Shown here: positions 1 through 7,378 of the stretch, in pieces
How positions within the stretch are numbered: position 1 is the first letter of the stretch
Layout of the letters: each line of letters starts with the position of its first letter
Source of the DNA: JAZDPK01 sp043797615
GTDB lineage: Bacteria; Patescibacteriota; Patescibacteriia; UBA11705; JABHMO01
DNA length: 64,000 nucleotides
Reading direction: 5' to 3'
NCBI GenBank assembly: GCA_043797615.1
Contig: JAZDPK010000035.1
Coordinates: 4,518 to 68,517 of the forward strand
The notes under the pieces: generated by a model
Told to the model about the DNA's origin: nothing
Seen by the model: only the letters and a program-made list of their open reading frames with translations
Database searches by the model: none
Position numbers and translations under genes: made by a program

Positions 1-31
1 GGAGTCGGGCTCATAGTAATGAAATAAAAAA

Positions 32-101
32 GAGATAAACGGGATAAACGCGATTGTCTGGACGATTTTATCAAGTCAATCTCATTTATCTCGTTAATCC
101 C
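32..101. repeat. Dispersed palindromic repeat, GATAAA/TTTATC family, copy a
   Basis: Two imperfectly complementary arms of about 27 nt. The left arm contains GGGATAAACGCGATTGTC and the right arm contains GTCAATCTCATTTATCTC. The same layout recurs at 30127-30198, 41945-42016 and 45546-45673. It lies directly before the glycoside hydrolase gene, and any upstream ATG would be encoded by the repeat. Confidence 0.75.
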
Positions 102-1145
102 ATGTTTGATATGCCTTCATTCAAAAAGCACATCATGATTTCCGCGGCGATTTTGATCGGACTAATCGCCGTCCTGGTTTTCGCTTGGTCGTATTTTTAT
201 TTTCAAAGCTTTGAAGTTAAAAATTTCCAGCTCGGCGTGAATTTTTCAAAAAGCTATTCCGAATATCTTGGTTTAGACTGGCAGAAAACTTATTTGGCCA
301 TTCTCGACGATTTGAAAGTGAAAAACGTCCGCGTATCCGCGCCCTGGAACGAGATCGAGCCGGCCAGCCTTGCCGGCAACGCTAGGCAGGCGCTCGGGCG
401 CTGGAATTTTACCGGCCTTGACTGGCAGGTGAAGGAAGCGGAAAAGCGGGGCGTCAATTTAATTCTGATTGTCGGCCGGCGCACGCCGCACTGGCCAGAG
501 TGCCATGATCCGGCTTGGATCAAGCCGCTGGCGCCGGAACTCGTAGCAGATCGGCAGATGGAAATGATCGCGGCGGTCGTTGATCGCTACAAGGATTATT
601 CCAGCATAAAAATCTGGCAGGTGGAGAACGAGCCGCTGCTCGACGTCTTCGGTAAATGCCCGCCAGGCGATATTGATCTTTTGCGCAAGGAAATCGCGCT
701 GGTCAAAACGCTGGACAGCCGGCCGGTCATGATCACGGACAGCGGCGAAATCGGCGATTGGACCGCGGCGGCGAATATCGGCGACCTTTTCGGCACCACG
801 CTCTATCGCGTCACGCATAATCCGTTTTTGGGATATTTTTATTATCATTTGCCGCCTGTTTTTTACAATTTGAAAGCGCGGCTGGTCGGACAGCGCCCGA
901 GCCGGGCGCTGATTTCCGAATTGCAGGCCGAGCCGTGGGCGCCGCAGGGCATACTGAACACTTCGCTTGAAAATCAGAAAATTTCCATGGATGCGCGGCG
1001 ACTGGCCAGCCAGGCCGATTACGGCCGGCGAACCGGTTTTTCCGGCGCCTATCTCTGGGGCGCGGAATGGTGGTATTGGCTCAAGGAAAAGCAGAACGAC
1101 GACACCCTATGGAAGACGGCGAAAAACATATTTTTGAATTCATAG
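102..1145 (+). CDS. Membrane-anchored glycoside hydrolase-like TIM-barrel protein
   Basis: The protein of about 347 residues has one N-terminal membrane segment (residues 10-33) followed by an extracytoplasmic domain resembling the GH5/GH39 clan of retaining glycosidases. The motif WQVENEP (Glu near 177) looks like the acid/base site, and ISELQAEPW (Glu near 273-277) looks like the nucleophile. The likely role is cutting a polysaccharide at the cell surface; the substrate cannot be told. I chose ATG 102 because earlier codons come from an upstream repeat; ATG 111 is equally possible and there is no clear ribosome site. Residues near 88-98 (SLAGNARQALG) are encoded by a CCTTGCCGG...GGCAGG palindrome and may be an inserted repeat. 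It has no dockerin, so it is not obviously part of the cohesin cluster downstream. Confidence 0.7.
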   Translation: MFDMPSFKKHIMISAAILIGLIAVLVFAWSYFYFQSFEVKNFQLGVNFSKSYSEYLGLDWQKTYLAILDDLKVKNVRVSAPWNEIEPASLAGNARQALGRWNFTGLDWQVKEAEKRGVNLILIVGRRTPHWPECHDPAWIKPLAPELVADRQMEMIAAVVDRYKDYSSIKIWQVENEPLLDVFGKCPPGDIDLLRKEIALVKTLDSRPVMITDSGEIGDWTAAANIGDLFGTTLYRVTHNPFLGYFYYHLPPVFYNLKARLVGQRPSRALISELQAEPWAPQGILNTSLENQKISMDARRLASQADYGRRTGFSGAYLWGAEWWYWLKEKQNDDTLWKTAKNIFLNS

Positions 1146-1160
1146 ATAATGTGCTATAAT
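1134..1160 (+). promoter_or_regulatory. Candidate sigma-70-type promoter
   Basis: TTGAAT at 1134-1139 and TATAAT at 1155-1160, with a short 15-nt spacer, 17 nt before the ATG of the 62-residue membrane protein. The -10 box is perfect; the spacing is suboptimal. Confidence 0.4.
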
Positions 1161-1177
1161 TTATTAAAGAAAATCAT

Positions 1178-1366
1178 ATGCTGCCGCCAAATCCCCGAAA
1201 AATCGGCGAGTGGGTAACGATTTCGGTCGTCGTTGTCATTGCGATCTTCGTCGTGATCATGCTGTTCGTAAATTTTGTTTCGGCGCCGAAATCCGACAAC
1301 AGCGTTTTGCCGTCCGCGCCTGCCTTGCCGGCAGGCAGGCCGGCAAATTCCGCCGCCGGCAACTAA
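1178..1366 (+). CDS. Small single-pass membrane protein, unknown
   Basis: 62 residues: a short polar start, one strong transmembrane helix (residues 13-36), then a Pro/Ala/Ser-rich tail. A perfect -10 box lies 17 nt upstream of the ATG. The tail LPAGRPA is encoded by the 21-nt palindrome at 1319-1339, so the C-terminus looks altered by an inserted repeat. It ends 13 nt before the DUF5667 gene, so the two are probably co-transcribed. No function can be assigned. Confidence 0.55.
   Translation: MLPPNPRKIGEWVTISVVVVIAIFVVIMLFVNFVSAPKSDNSVLPSAPALPAGRPANSAAGN
1319..1339. repeat. CCTGCC/GGCAGG palindromic element, 21-nt form, inside a gene
   Basis: Begins CCTGCCTTGCC and ends GGCAGGCAGG. It is 21 nt, or seven codons, so it leaves the reading frame open. 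Same family as 23379-23399 (uvrA), 6824-6877 (TPR gene) and 45564-45617. Confidence 0.7.
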
Positions 1367-1379
1367 AAAATATGAAAAT

Positions 1380-1982
1380 ATGAAAATAAAGATTTTATTT
1401 TCCGCTTTTGCCGTTGTTTTCGCGCTCGGCTTCGGCCTAAACGTTTCGGCGGCCGAAGCAGCGAAATCCGGCGCTTACAGCATTCAAAAGCTGGTCGAAG
1501 AAAAAGCCGGAATATTGAAGCCGGGCGTTCTGCCTAATTCTTTCTGGTATTGGGCGGACATTTACGGCGAACAGATCGGCTTCCTTTTCACTTTCGCCAA
1601 AGAGAATAAAATAGACTACCTGATCGGCGAAGCAGGCGAGCGCCTGGCGGAAATGAAACAGCTTTCCGACGCAGGCATCACTAAATACGCGGACGATCTT
1701 CTAAAGCGGCACGACGGCGAAGTCAAACTCGCCTCCGAGCTTTTGCAGCAGCTGCGCGACGAAAGCGCGGCCAAGGCCGAGGAAGCGCAAAAAAATCTGG
1801 AAAAGCGGATATTGTTCGAGCAGAGCGATCTGGAAAGGCGGGCGGCCGAAGCGCCGTCAGAATATGACAAGGGCGTTGACAAGGCAGTCGGCAGCGTGAT
1901 TTCCTGGATGAAAAACGTCGTAAGCCATTTGAATTGGAAAAGAGGGGAGATCACCAAACAAAAGGCGGAGCTTTCGGAATAA
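1380..1982 (+). CDS. Exported DUF5667-type helical protein
   Basis: 200 residues with a Sec signal peptide (MKIKILFSAFAVV, cleavage likely after the Ala-rich stretch near residue 25). The segment PGVLPNSFWYW, followed by a helical region with AERLAEMK-type spacing, matches the general pattern of DUF5667 proteins found in CPR and actinobacterial envelopes; the assignment is by pattern, not search. The rest is charged and helical, probably coiled coil. Start 1380 was chosen because the signal peptide begins there; the longer open frame upstream is repeat-encoded. It sits 13 nt after the small membrane protein. The function of the family is unknown. Confidence 0.65.
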   Translation: MKIKILFSAFAVVFALGFGLNVSAAEAAKSGAYSIQKLVEEKAGILKPGVLPNSFWYWADIYGEQIGFLFTFAKENKIDYLIGEAGERLAEMKQLSDAGITKYADDLLKRHDGEVKLASELLQQLRDESAAKAEEAQKNLEKRILFEQSDLERRAAEAPSEYDKGVDKAVGSVISWMKNVVSHLNWKRGEITKQKAELSE

Positions 1983-2250
1983 ACGCGAAACAACGCTAAA
2001 CCAAACCTGCCTGCTGGCAGGCGCAAAACAAACGCGAAACCCAAGAGAAACCATCTAGAGTAATTCAATCGTAAGTATAGGCGATTTATTTGCGAGCTCA
2101 TATCCGGCGTCTGTCATTGCGATGGAGCGGAGCGGAAGAAGCAATCTTCAATACTCAATAAAGCGACGCAATCTTGGATAATTACCTTATTGAATAAAAT
2201 AGCTCTGATGCTATTTTTTTATTTGCTAAATTTAGCTTATAAATATGAAA
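1983..2250. repeat. Intergenic repeat cluster
   Basis: No gene is seen here. 1985-2041 holds a CGCGAAAC/ACGCTAAAC element with a 16-nt CCTGCCTGCTGGCAGG palindrome nested at 2007-2022; the same host element recurs at 45357-45470. 2113-2147 is a TCATTGCGA...GAAGCAATC element of the type found widely in bacterial genomes, with another copy at 28781-28829. Confidence 0.6.
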
Positions 2251-2254
2251 AAGA

Positions 2255-2283
2255 TTGACATTCTATTTAATTTATGCTATAAT
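2255..2283 (+). promoter_or_regulatory. Consensus sigma-70-type promoter
   Basis: TTGACA at 2255-2260, a 17-nt spacer, and TATAAT at 2278-2283. It reads into the 69-residue membrane protein and is among the best promoters in the window. Confidence 0.75.
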
Positions 2284-2352
2284 GAAATAGTTTTCGAAAT
2301 TCAGTTTATTAACAAAAGGGAGTTTAAATACTCTCATTCAAAGGAGGATTAC

Positions 2353-2562
2353 ATGGGTTGGATACTGATTATAATCGCGCTTGTTATTTTTTTCATTGCT
2401 GAACTCATCGTTGCCTATGCTCAGAACAACGTACCGCAATGGGTTGTTGGTACTTTGATCGTATTGTCGTGCTGTTTTGGAGCGGCCGGTTTAATGTTTT
2501 TCATCGATGGCATTCAGCCGAGTCGTTTTGACATGGTACCGACGCAATTGTGGTTTAAGTAA
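2353..2562 (+). CDS. Small two-helix membrane protein, unknown
   Basis: 69 residues starting MGWILIIIALVIFF. Two transmembrane helices (about 2-23 and 31-52) are joined by a short loop and followed by a C-terminal tail. ATG 2353 follows AAAGGAGG by about 5 nt, which rules out the longer upstream frame. A consensus promoter at 2255-2283 gives a leader of about 60 nt. It is monocistronic, since the next gene is 600 nt away. The strong promoter and ribosome site suggest high expression. I do not recognise the family. Confidence 0.7.
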   Translation: MGWILIIIALVIFFIAELIVAYAQNNVPQWVVGTLIVLSCCFGAAGLMFFIDGIQPSRFDMVPTQLWFK

Positions 2563-2812
2563 AAAAATTTGTTCAGCTAAATTCTCCGTTAGTTTTTTTC
2601 AAAAAAGCCCCTGAACTTTATCAACACGAAGTTCAGGCCTGCCCCGAGCGCGTCTTTGCGAAAAGATTCGTTCAGTGCAGGAAAATGAAAAAGGGAAAAG
2701 AGGGATTAAGAAGGCTATAGAAGATATGCGCGACGATTATTCAAGACTATCTTCTTTACCCTCTTTGCCTTCTTTTGCCCTTTCTTCACCCTTTCCTTGC
2801 AATTTATGGCAT
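2563..2812. repeat. Intergenic palindromes
   Basis: 2608-2640 carries a CCTGAACTT...AAGTTCAGG palindrome, also seen at 21229-21262 and around 32475. 2688-2795 is a long imperfect inverted repeat (arms AAAAGGGAAAAGAGGG and CCTTCTTTTGCCCTTT). An open frame across it is an artefact of the repeat. No gene seen. Confidence 0.5.
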
Positions 2813-2814
2813 TG

Positions 2815-2943
2815 CTCTCCAAAAAAAGCGTTTAGCGTTAATGGACGCCCCGTCACAAACGGTGTGGAGAGACATGAGGCTCGCAACCTCGCTTTGCCGC
2901 CAAAAACCTGGATAAGGCTCATCTCGCAATGATGGGCCTTTTC
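2815..2943 (+). ncRNA. Possible structured RNA ending in a terminator hairpin
   Basis: CTCTCCA (2815-2821) can pair with TGGAGAG (2865-2871), enclosing two small hairpins, GCGT/ACGC and CCGT/ACGG. A GAGG...CCTC hairpin follows, then a strong terminator-like hairpin AAGGCTCATC/GATGGGCCTT (2914-2940) with a T run. No known riboswitch or RNA motif was recognised. It could be a small RNA, or only clustered palindromes. Confidence 0.25.
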
Positions 2944-3025
2944 TTATTGAAAAATTACAAATCAGAAACAGGTTGATTTGGTTGAATGAGTTGATAGCGT
3001 TGATTGCGAAGTTAATTTTAAAAAT

Positions 3026-3054
3026 TTGTGATTTCATTTGATTTGCATTATAAT
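3026..3054 (+). promoter_or_regulatory. Candidate sigma-70-type promoter
   Basis: TTGTGA at 3026-3031, 17-nt spacer, TATAAT at 3049-3054, about 110 nt before the M16 protease gene. It implies a leader of about 100 nt that has no recognised motif. Confidence 0.5.
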
Positions 3055-3162
3055 GGAAGCGCATATTTATGCTATTGAGAAAGCGGAAATTGAATCGTTT
3101 AAAAAATTACGATTATCGGCAAATCGGCAATTTGATCGAAACAACAAAGCTAATTTATATTA

Positions 3163-4437
3163 TTGATTATGCGTGAAAAAATCATTTTCCCGAATAAGAC
3201 CAAGCTCCTCCTCGTCCCGTTCAAAGACACCAAGGCGATCACCATTCTTTTTTTATTCGGCGTTGGTTCGCGCTATGAACGGAAAGAGATCAACGGCGCG
3301 TCGCATTTCATCGAGCATCTCATGTTCAAAGGCACGAAGAAGCGGCCGACAACGCTGGATATTTCAAAAGAATTGGATTCGGTCGGCGCGGAATTCAACG
3401 CCATGACGTCGAAAGACTACACCGGATATTACGTGAAAATCAGCCACGACAAAATCGATCTGGCCGTGGATATCTTGTCCGACATGCTGCTCAATTCCAA
3501 ATTCGAAATCGCGGAAATCAACCGCGAGCGGGGCGTGATCGTTGAAGAGATAAACATGTATCATGACAATCCGCTCATGTACATCGAAAGTTTATTTGAA
3601 GAAACAGTGCACGCCGGCAGCACGCTCGGCTGGGACGTGGCCGGACCGGCGTCGGTTATAAAAAAGGTGACGCGCGAGCAGCTTTTGCAATACCGAGACG
3701 AATATTATCGTAGCGACAATTGCGTCATCGCGGTGGCGGGAAAATTCAATGATAAAATCAAAAATTTATTGGAACAAAAATTTATTTCGAAAGTCGCCAA
3801 AGCCAGGCCGATGAAAAAGTTTGAAAATTTCAAAACAACGCAAAAAGAACCGCGCGTTAAATTGCAATATCGAAATACTAAACAAGTGCAGCTGGCGCTC
3901 GGCTTTCCGGCAGTCGGCTATGACGATCCGGCGGCGTATGCGTTGCATTTGCTCACGATAATTTTAGGCGGCAACATGAGCTCGCGGCTTTTCATTTCCG
4001 TCCGCGAAAGAAAAGGCTTGGCGTATTTCGTGCGCTGCTATCCGAATTTTTACCAAGACACCGGCAATATCGTGATTCAGTCCGGCCTTGACATCAGCCG
4101 CCTGGATGAAGCGATCGGCGTTATTCTCAATGAATTGAAAAAAGTGAAAACGCCTGGCGTCTCGGCTAAAGAATTGAACAACGCCAAAGAATTCCTAAAG
4201 GGTAAAATGGTTTTGACGCTGGAGGATTCGTCGCACTTGGCCGAATTCTACGCCAAGCAGGAATTATTGCAGGGCAAATCGATGACGCCGGCCGAGAAAA
4301 TGAAAAAATACGGTGCAGTGACATTGGCGGATATAAAAAAAGTCGCGAACGATTTTTTCCGAAAGGAAACATTGAACCTGGCGCTCATCGGTCCGTTTAA
4401 AAATGCTAAAAAATTCAAAAAATTATTAAAGATGTAA
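3163..4437 (+). CDS. M16 family zinc metallopeptidase
   Basis: 424 residues, the usual size for the bacterial processing-peptidase-like M16B group. The inverted zinc motif HFIEH is at residues 48-52, and the third ligand Glu lies in VIVEEINMYHD near residue 128, the expected 76-residue spacing. The second half-domain contains the substrate-contact region after RERKGLAYFVRCYP. These enzymes cut peptides inside a closed two-domain chamber; the substrate here is unknown. ATG 3163 and ATG 3169 are both possible. tpiA follows after 85 nt. Confidence 0.9.
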   Translation: MIMREKIIFPNKTKLLLVPFKDTKAITILFLFGVGSRYERKEINGASHFIEHLMFKGTKKRPTTLDISKELDSVGAEFNAMTSKDYTGYYVKISHDKIDLAVDILSDMLLNSKFEIAEINRERGVIVEEINMYHDNPLMYIESLFEETVHAGSTLGWDVAGPASVIKKVTREQLLQYRDEYYRSDNCVIAVAGKFNDKIKNLLEQKFISKVAKARPMKKFENFKTTQKEPRVKLQYRNTKQVQLALGFPAVGYDDPAAYALHLLTIILGGNMSSRLFISVRERKGLAYFVRCYPNFYQDTGNIVIQSGLDISRLDEAIGVILNELKKVKTPGVSAKELNNAKEFLKGKMVLTLEDSSHLAEFYAKQELLQGKSMTPAEKMKKYGAVTLADIKKVANDFFRKETLNLALIGPFKNAKKFKKLLKM

Positions 4438-4522
4438 AATATAATCCGAATTTTTCAAATTATAAATCCGAATTCTCCGAATTGTTTTTGACTATTTATT
4501 TGTTAACCAGAACTTTTTCATT

Positions 4523-5275
4523 ATGAAATATCTAATCGCCAACTGGAAAATGAATTTGAACGAGGACGCGAGCTTGAATTTGGCGAAAAAATACAAAAAG
4601 CGGCTGAAAGGCTTTAAAAATTTGACGATAGTGATCGCTCCGGATTTGTTATATCTGAAGGAAATAAAGCAAGACTTGGGCAAATCAACGATCAAAGTCT
4701 GCGGCCAGAACGTGGCGGCAGAGGAAAAAGGCGCGTACACCGGCGAAGTATCAGCGCAGATGTTGAAAGAAATCGGCTGCGATTTCGCCATTGTCGGACA
4801 TTCCGAGCGGCGGATAAATTTGAATGAAACGAGCGAACTCGTCAACAAAAAAATGAACCAGTGCTACAATGCCGGCCTGGTCCCGATCCTATGCGTCGGC
4901 GAAACAATGGAGGAGCGGCTGAAGGGCCAGACCGAAGCGGTTTTGACGCGGCAGCTGCACGGCGCCTTGGGCAGGGTTAACGGCCTGCCGGAAAGCGATC
5001 TGTTCATCGCCTACGAGCCGGTCTGGGCGATCGGCTCGGGGAAAAACATGGATCCATCCGAATTTCAAGCGGTTTACCGCATTATTAAAAGAGTGCTGAG
5101 CAGCCTGTTTTCGGAAAAATTTTACGAAGAAAAAGTCCGGCTGCTGTATGGCGGCAGCGTGAGCAGCATCAACGCGAAAGACTTTTGGATCGCGCCGCAT
5201 ATCCACGGCCTGCTCGTGGCCACCGGCAGCCTGGAGATGGATGAGATGTATAATATCGCGATGCAAGCGGAATAG
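4523..5275 (+). CDS. tpiA: Triosephosphate isomerase
   Basis: 250 residues, full length. It interconverts glyceraldehyde-3-phosphate and dihydroxyacetone phosphate in glycolysis. The catalytic residues are in place: Lys9 in NWKMN, His93 in GHSERR and Glu165 in AYEPVWAIGSG. The phosphate-binding end reads LYGGSVS and then LVATGSL where most enzymes have LVGGASL, a modest variation. It lies next to the fructose-bisphosphate aldolase gene, separated only by a repeat, so the two are probably co-transcribed. Confidence 0.96.
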   Translation: MKYLIANWKMNLNEDASLNLAKKYKKRLKGFKNLTIVIAPDLLYLKEIKQDLGKSTIKVCGQNVAAEEKGAYTGEVSAQMLKEIGCDFAIVGHSERRINLNETSELVNKKMNQCYNAGLVPILCVGETMEERLKGQTEAVLTRQLHGALGRVNGLPESDLFIAYEPVWAIGSGKNMDPSEFQAVYRIIKRVLSSLFSEKFYEEKVRLLYGGSVSSINAKDFWIAPHIHGLLVATGSLEMDEMYNIAMQAE

Positions 5276-5341
5276 CGAAAAGCTCAAAACCCAAAGCACA
5301 AAGTTCAAAATAAATTTAAAGTTTAAAATTCAAAATTTAAA
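5274..5341. repeat. A-rich CAAA/TTCAAAAT intergenic repeat
   Basis: Contains AGCTCAAAACCCAAAGCAC followed by GTTCAAAATAAATTTAAA. The same element occurs at 47388-47533 with a 40-nt palindrome inserted, and a degenerate relative lies at 7119-7186. It separates tpiA and fba and overlaps the tpiA stop. Confidence 0.6.
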
Positions 5342-5342
5342 T

Positions 5343-6206
5343 ATGTTGGTCCATATAAAACACATAATTAAAAAAGCGCAAGCCGGCAACTATGCTGTCG
5401 GAGCGTTTAACGTGAACGATTTGGAAATGGTCCTGGCGGTATTGGCCGCCGCGGAAAAGATGAAATCGCCGGCGATTATTCAAGTGACCGAGAGCGCGAT
5501 CAAATACGCGGGGCTGAAAGAACTGTTCGCGATCGTTAAAATCGGCGCCGACGAAATCAGAGCGCCGATCGCGATCCATCTTGACCATGGACAGGATTTT
5601 GAAACGATAAAAAAATGCGTTGCCGCCGGATTCTCGTCCGTAATGATCGACGGATCGGCTCTGCCTTATGCAACGAACGTCGCCTTGAGCAAAAAAGTTG
5701 TTCAATATTGCCATCGCCGGAACGTCTTCGTCCAGGCCGAGCTGGGCCAGCTCCAGGGGCCGCGGCCGAGAGGCAAGCGCGAAATTACAAGGGCGCAGGC
5801 GACCGACCCGGCGCAAGCGGCCGATTTCGCCCTGGCCACCGGCATCGACGCGCTAGCCGTCTCGATCGGCAACATCCATGGCGTGAAGAAGATAATCAAG
5901 CATCTGCCGAAAAAGCTGAACTTGAAAAGATTGAAAGAAATTGCTAAGCTGACTCATATTCCGCTCGTCCTGCACGGCGCGTCCGGATTTCCGGCCGAAC
6001 AAATTAAAAAAGCCGTAAAATCGGGAATTAAAATAGTAAATATCGACAGCGAACTCCGCCTATCCTTCGCTGCGGCGGAAAAGAAATTTTTCAGGGAAAA
6101 TAATAACATTTTCGATCCGCGAAAAATATTAAGCCCGGCGATCGCTGCGATGCGAAAAACCGTTGAAAGGAAAATCAAGATGTTCGGCAGTGAAAATAAA
6201 ATTTAG
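5343..6206 (+). CDS. fba: Class II fructose-bisphosphate aldolase
   Basis: 287 residues. It cleaves fructose-1,6-bisphosphate to the triose phosphates that TpiA interconverts. Class II features are visible: HLDHG (residues 79-83, with Asp and His of the active and zinc site), the following GFSSVMIDGS, QAELGQ near 135, the SIGNIHG zinc-histidine segment and LVLHGASG near 215. ATG 5343 was chosen because the frame upstream is repeat-encoded. It ends 3 nt before the TPR gene. The length fits the FBA/GatY/KbaY family. Confidence 0.93.
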   Translation: MLVHIKHIIKKAQAGNYAVGAFNVNDLEMVLAVLAAAEKMKSPAIIQVTESAIKYAGLKELFAIVKIGADEIRAPIAIHLDHGQDFETIKKCVAAGFSSVMIDGSALPYATNVALSKKVVQYCHRRNVFVQAELGQLQGPRPRGKREITRAQATDPAQAADFALATGIDALAVSIGNIHGVKKIIKHLPKKLNLKRLKEIAKLTHIPLVLHGASGFPAEQIKKAVKSGIKIVNIDSELRLSFAAAEKKFFRENNNIFDPRKILSPAIAAMRKTVERKIKMFGSENKI

Positions 6207-6209
6207 CCT

Positions 6210-7118
6210 ATGCTTTTCAATATTATTCTCATTTGCATTGTTGCGGTCTGCGTTTTTCTGATTGTTTTTATCGTTGCGCGCAAATTGCCGAAATTAAAGA
6301 GTCTGGACGTTGATACGGTGCCGGCGGCGCAGATCGCGAAAGTCCGCGACCGGATATTGCTCGATCGGATGAAGAGGCGGAGCGAGAAGGGCGGCGAACT
6401 CATCGCCAGGGCGGCGGCGCCTCTTTTCAGTGCGATCAAGCGGGCGGTCCAGAAATTGATTTTTAAAATTTACGCCTTGGAAAAAAGATACCAGCGCGAA
6501 GCGAAGATGAAGGCGAATCTGACCGGGCCGGAATTGGAAGACAACGTGCGCAGCCTCCTCGGCGACGCGGACCGGCGGATGAAAGCGGAAGAATGGCGCG
6601 AGGCGGAGAAAATCCTGATCGAGGCGGTCAGCCTTGACCCGCGCAGCATTCCGGCGTACAATGGGCTCGCGGAAATTTATTCGCGGCTGAAGGAATACAA
6701 GCAGTCGCTGCAGACGCGGCAATTCATCCTGAAGCTGGTGCTGAAGCAGAGCCGCGGCGCGGAAAAACAAGACGAAAACGGGGACGTGCGGACGGTTTAC
6801 CCCAATGCGGCGGAAGCGGCCGGCCTGCCTGCTCGCCTCCGCGAAGCGCTTCGGCGGAGCGGGGCCGGCAAGGCAGGCGCGTACAGCGATCTTGGCGACG
6901 TTTTCCGGCTGATGGACAAAAACGACAAGGCGCTGGAAAATTTCAAGCAGGCGCTCCGGATCGAGCCGAACAGCCCGCGCCACATTAACAAGATATTGGA
7001 AACGAGTATCGCTTTGAAAAACAAGACTTTGGCGCGGGAAATGCTGAGCCAATTGGAAAAAGCGAATCCGGAAAACCAAAAATTGAAAGAGTTTGCGGAT
7101 AAAATAAATGAACTTTAA
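6210..7118 (+). CDS. Membrane-anchored TPR protein with repeat insertion
   Basis: 302 residues: an N-terminal membrane helix (2-24), a basic stretch, and tetratricopeptide repeats (about 120-160 and 225-300, with PNSPRHINKILE-type helices). It is probably a cytoplasm-facing scaffold; partners are unknown. Residues about 205-223 (AGLPARLREALRRSG and following) are encoded by a 54-nt palindromic element and interrupt the linker between repeats without breaking the frame. The start is 3 nt after fba, indicating one operon. The upstream neighbours are glycolytic, but nothing in this protein points to that pathway. Confidence 0.75.
   Translation: MLFNIILICIVAVCVFLIVFIVARKLPKLKSLDVDTVPAAQIAKVRDRILLDRMKRRSEKGGELIARAAAPLFSAIKRAVQKLIFKIYALEKRYQREAKMKANLTGPELEDNVRSLLGDADRRMKAEEWREAEKILIEAVSLDPRSIPAYNGLAEIYSRLKEYKQSLQTRQFILKLVLKQSRGAEKQDENGDVRTVYPNAAEAAGLPARLREALRRSGAGKAGAYSDLGDVFRLMDKNDKALENFKQALRIEPNSPRHINKILETSIALKNKTLAREMLSQLEKANPENQKLKEFADKINEL
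6824..6877. repeat. CCTGCC/GGCAGG palindromic element, 54-nt form, in frame inside a gene
   Basis: Starts CCTGCCTGCTCGCC and ends GCCGGCAAGGCAGG. It is exactly 54 nt, the same length as the intergenic copy at 45564-45617. It adds 18 codons to the TPR gene. Confidence 0.8.
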
Positions 7119-7191
7119 GAAAAAACAAAAAGCAAAATGCAAAGTAAAATTAAAATTAAAAAATGCAAACATAAAATTATTAAAAGATAAT

Positions 7192-7267
7192 GCCGTTGTA
7201 GCTCAGTTGGTAGAGCAACGCCATGGTAAGGCGTAGGTCCGCGGTTCAAATCCGCGCAACGGCTCCA
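7192..7267 (+). tRNA. tRNA-Thr (anticodon GGT)
   Basis: The acceptor stem GCCGTTG pairs with CAACGGC. The D arm is GCTC...GAGC. The anticodon stem ACGCC/GGCGT carries loop ATGGTAA, giving GGT. The T arm is GCGG-TTCAAAT-CCGC. The 3' CCA is encoded (7265-7267). Confidence 0.96.
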
Positions 7268-7340
7268 TATTAACAAGTTGATTATAGTTTATAAGAGTTG
7301 ATAAAGTTTATTCACAAGATTAGTTCCGTTAGAAATTGAA

Positions 7341-7369
7341 AAGCCCTCGCGTTGCGCAAGGGCTTTTTT
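7341..7369 (+). terminator. Rho-independent terminator
   Basis: AAGCCCT...AGGGCTT hairpin followed by six T. It sits between tRNA-Thr and the convergent lipid kinase gene and could serve both strands. Confidence 0.8.
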
Positions 7370-7378
7370 GTTTTGAAA

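Noticed and set aside
2675..2932. 85-codon open frame in the gap after the small membrane protein
   Set aside because: It spans a long inverted repeat and a hairpin region, has no ribosome site, and its composition is that of the repeat.
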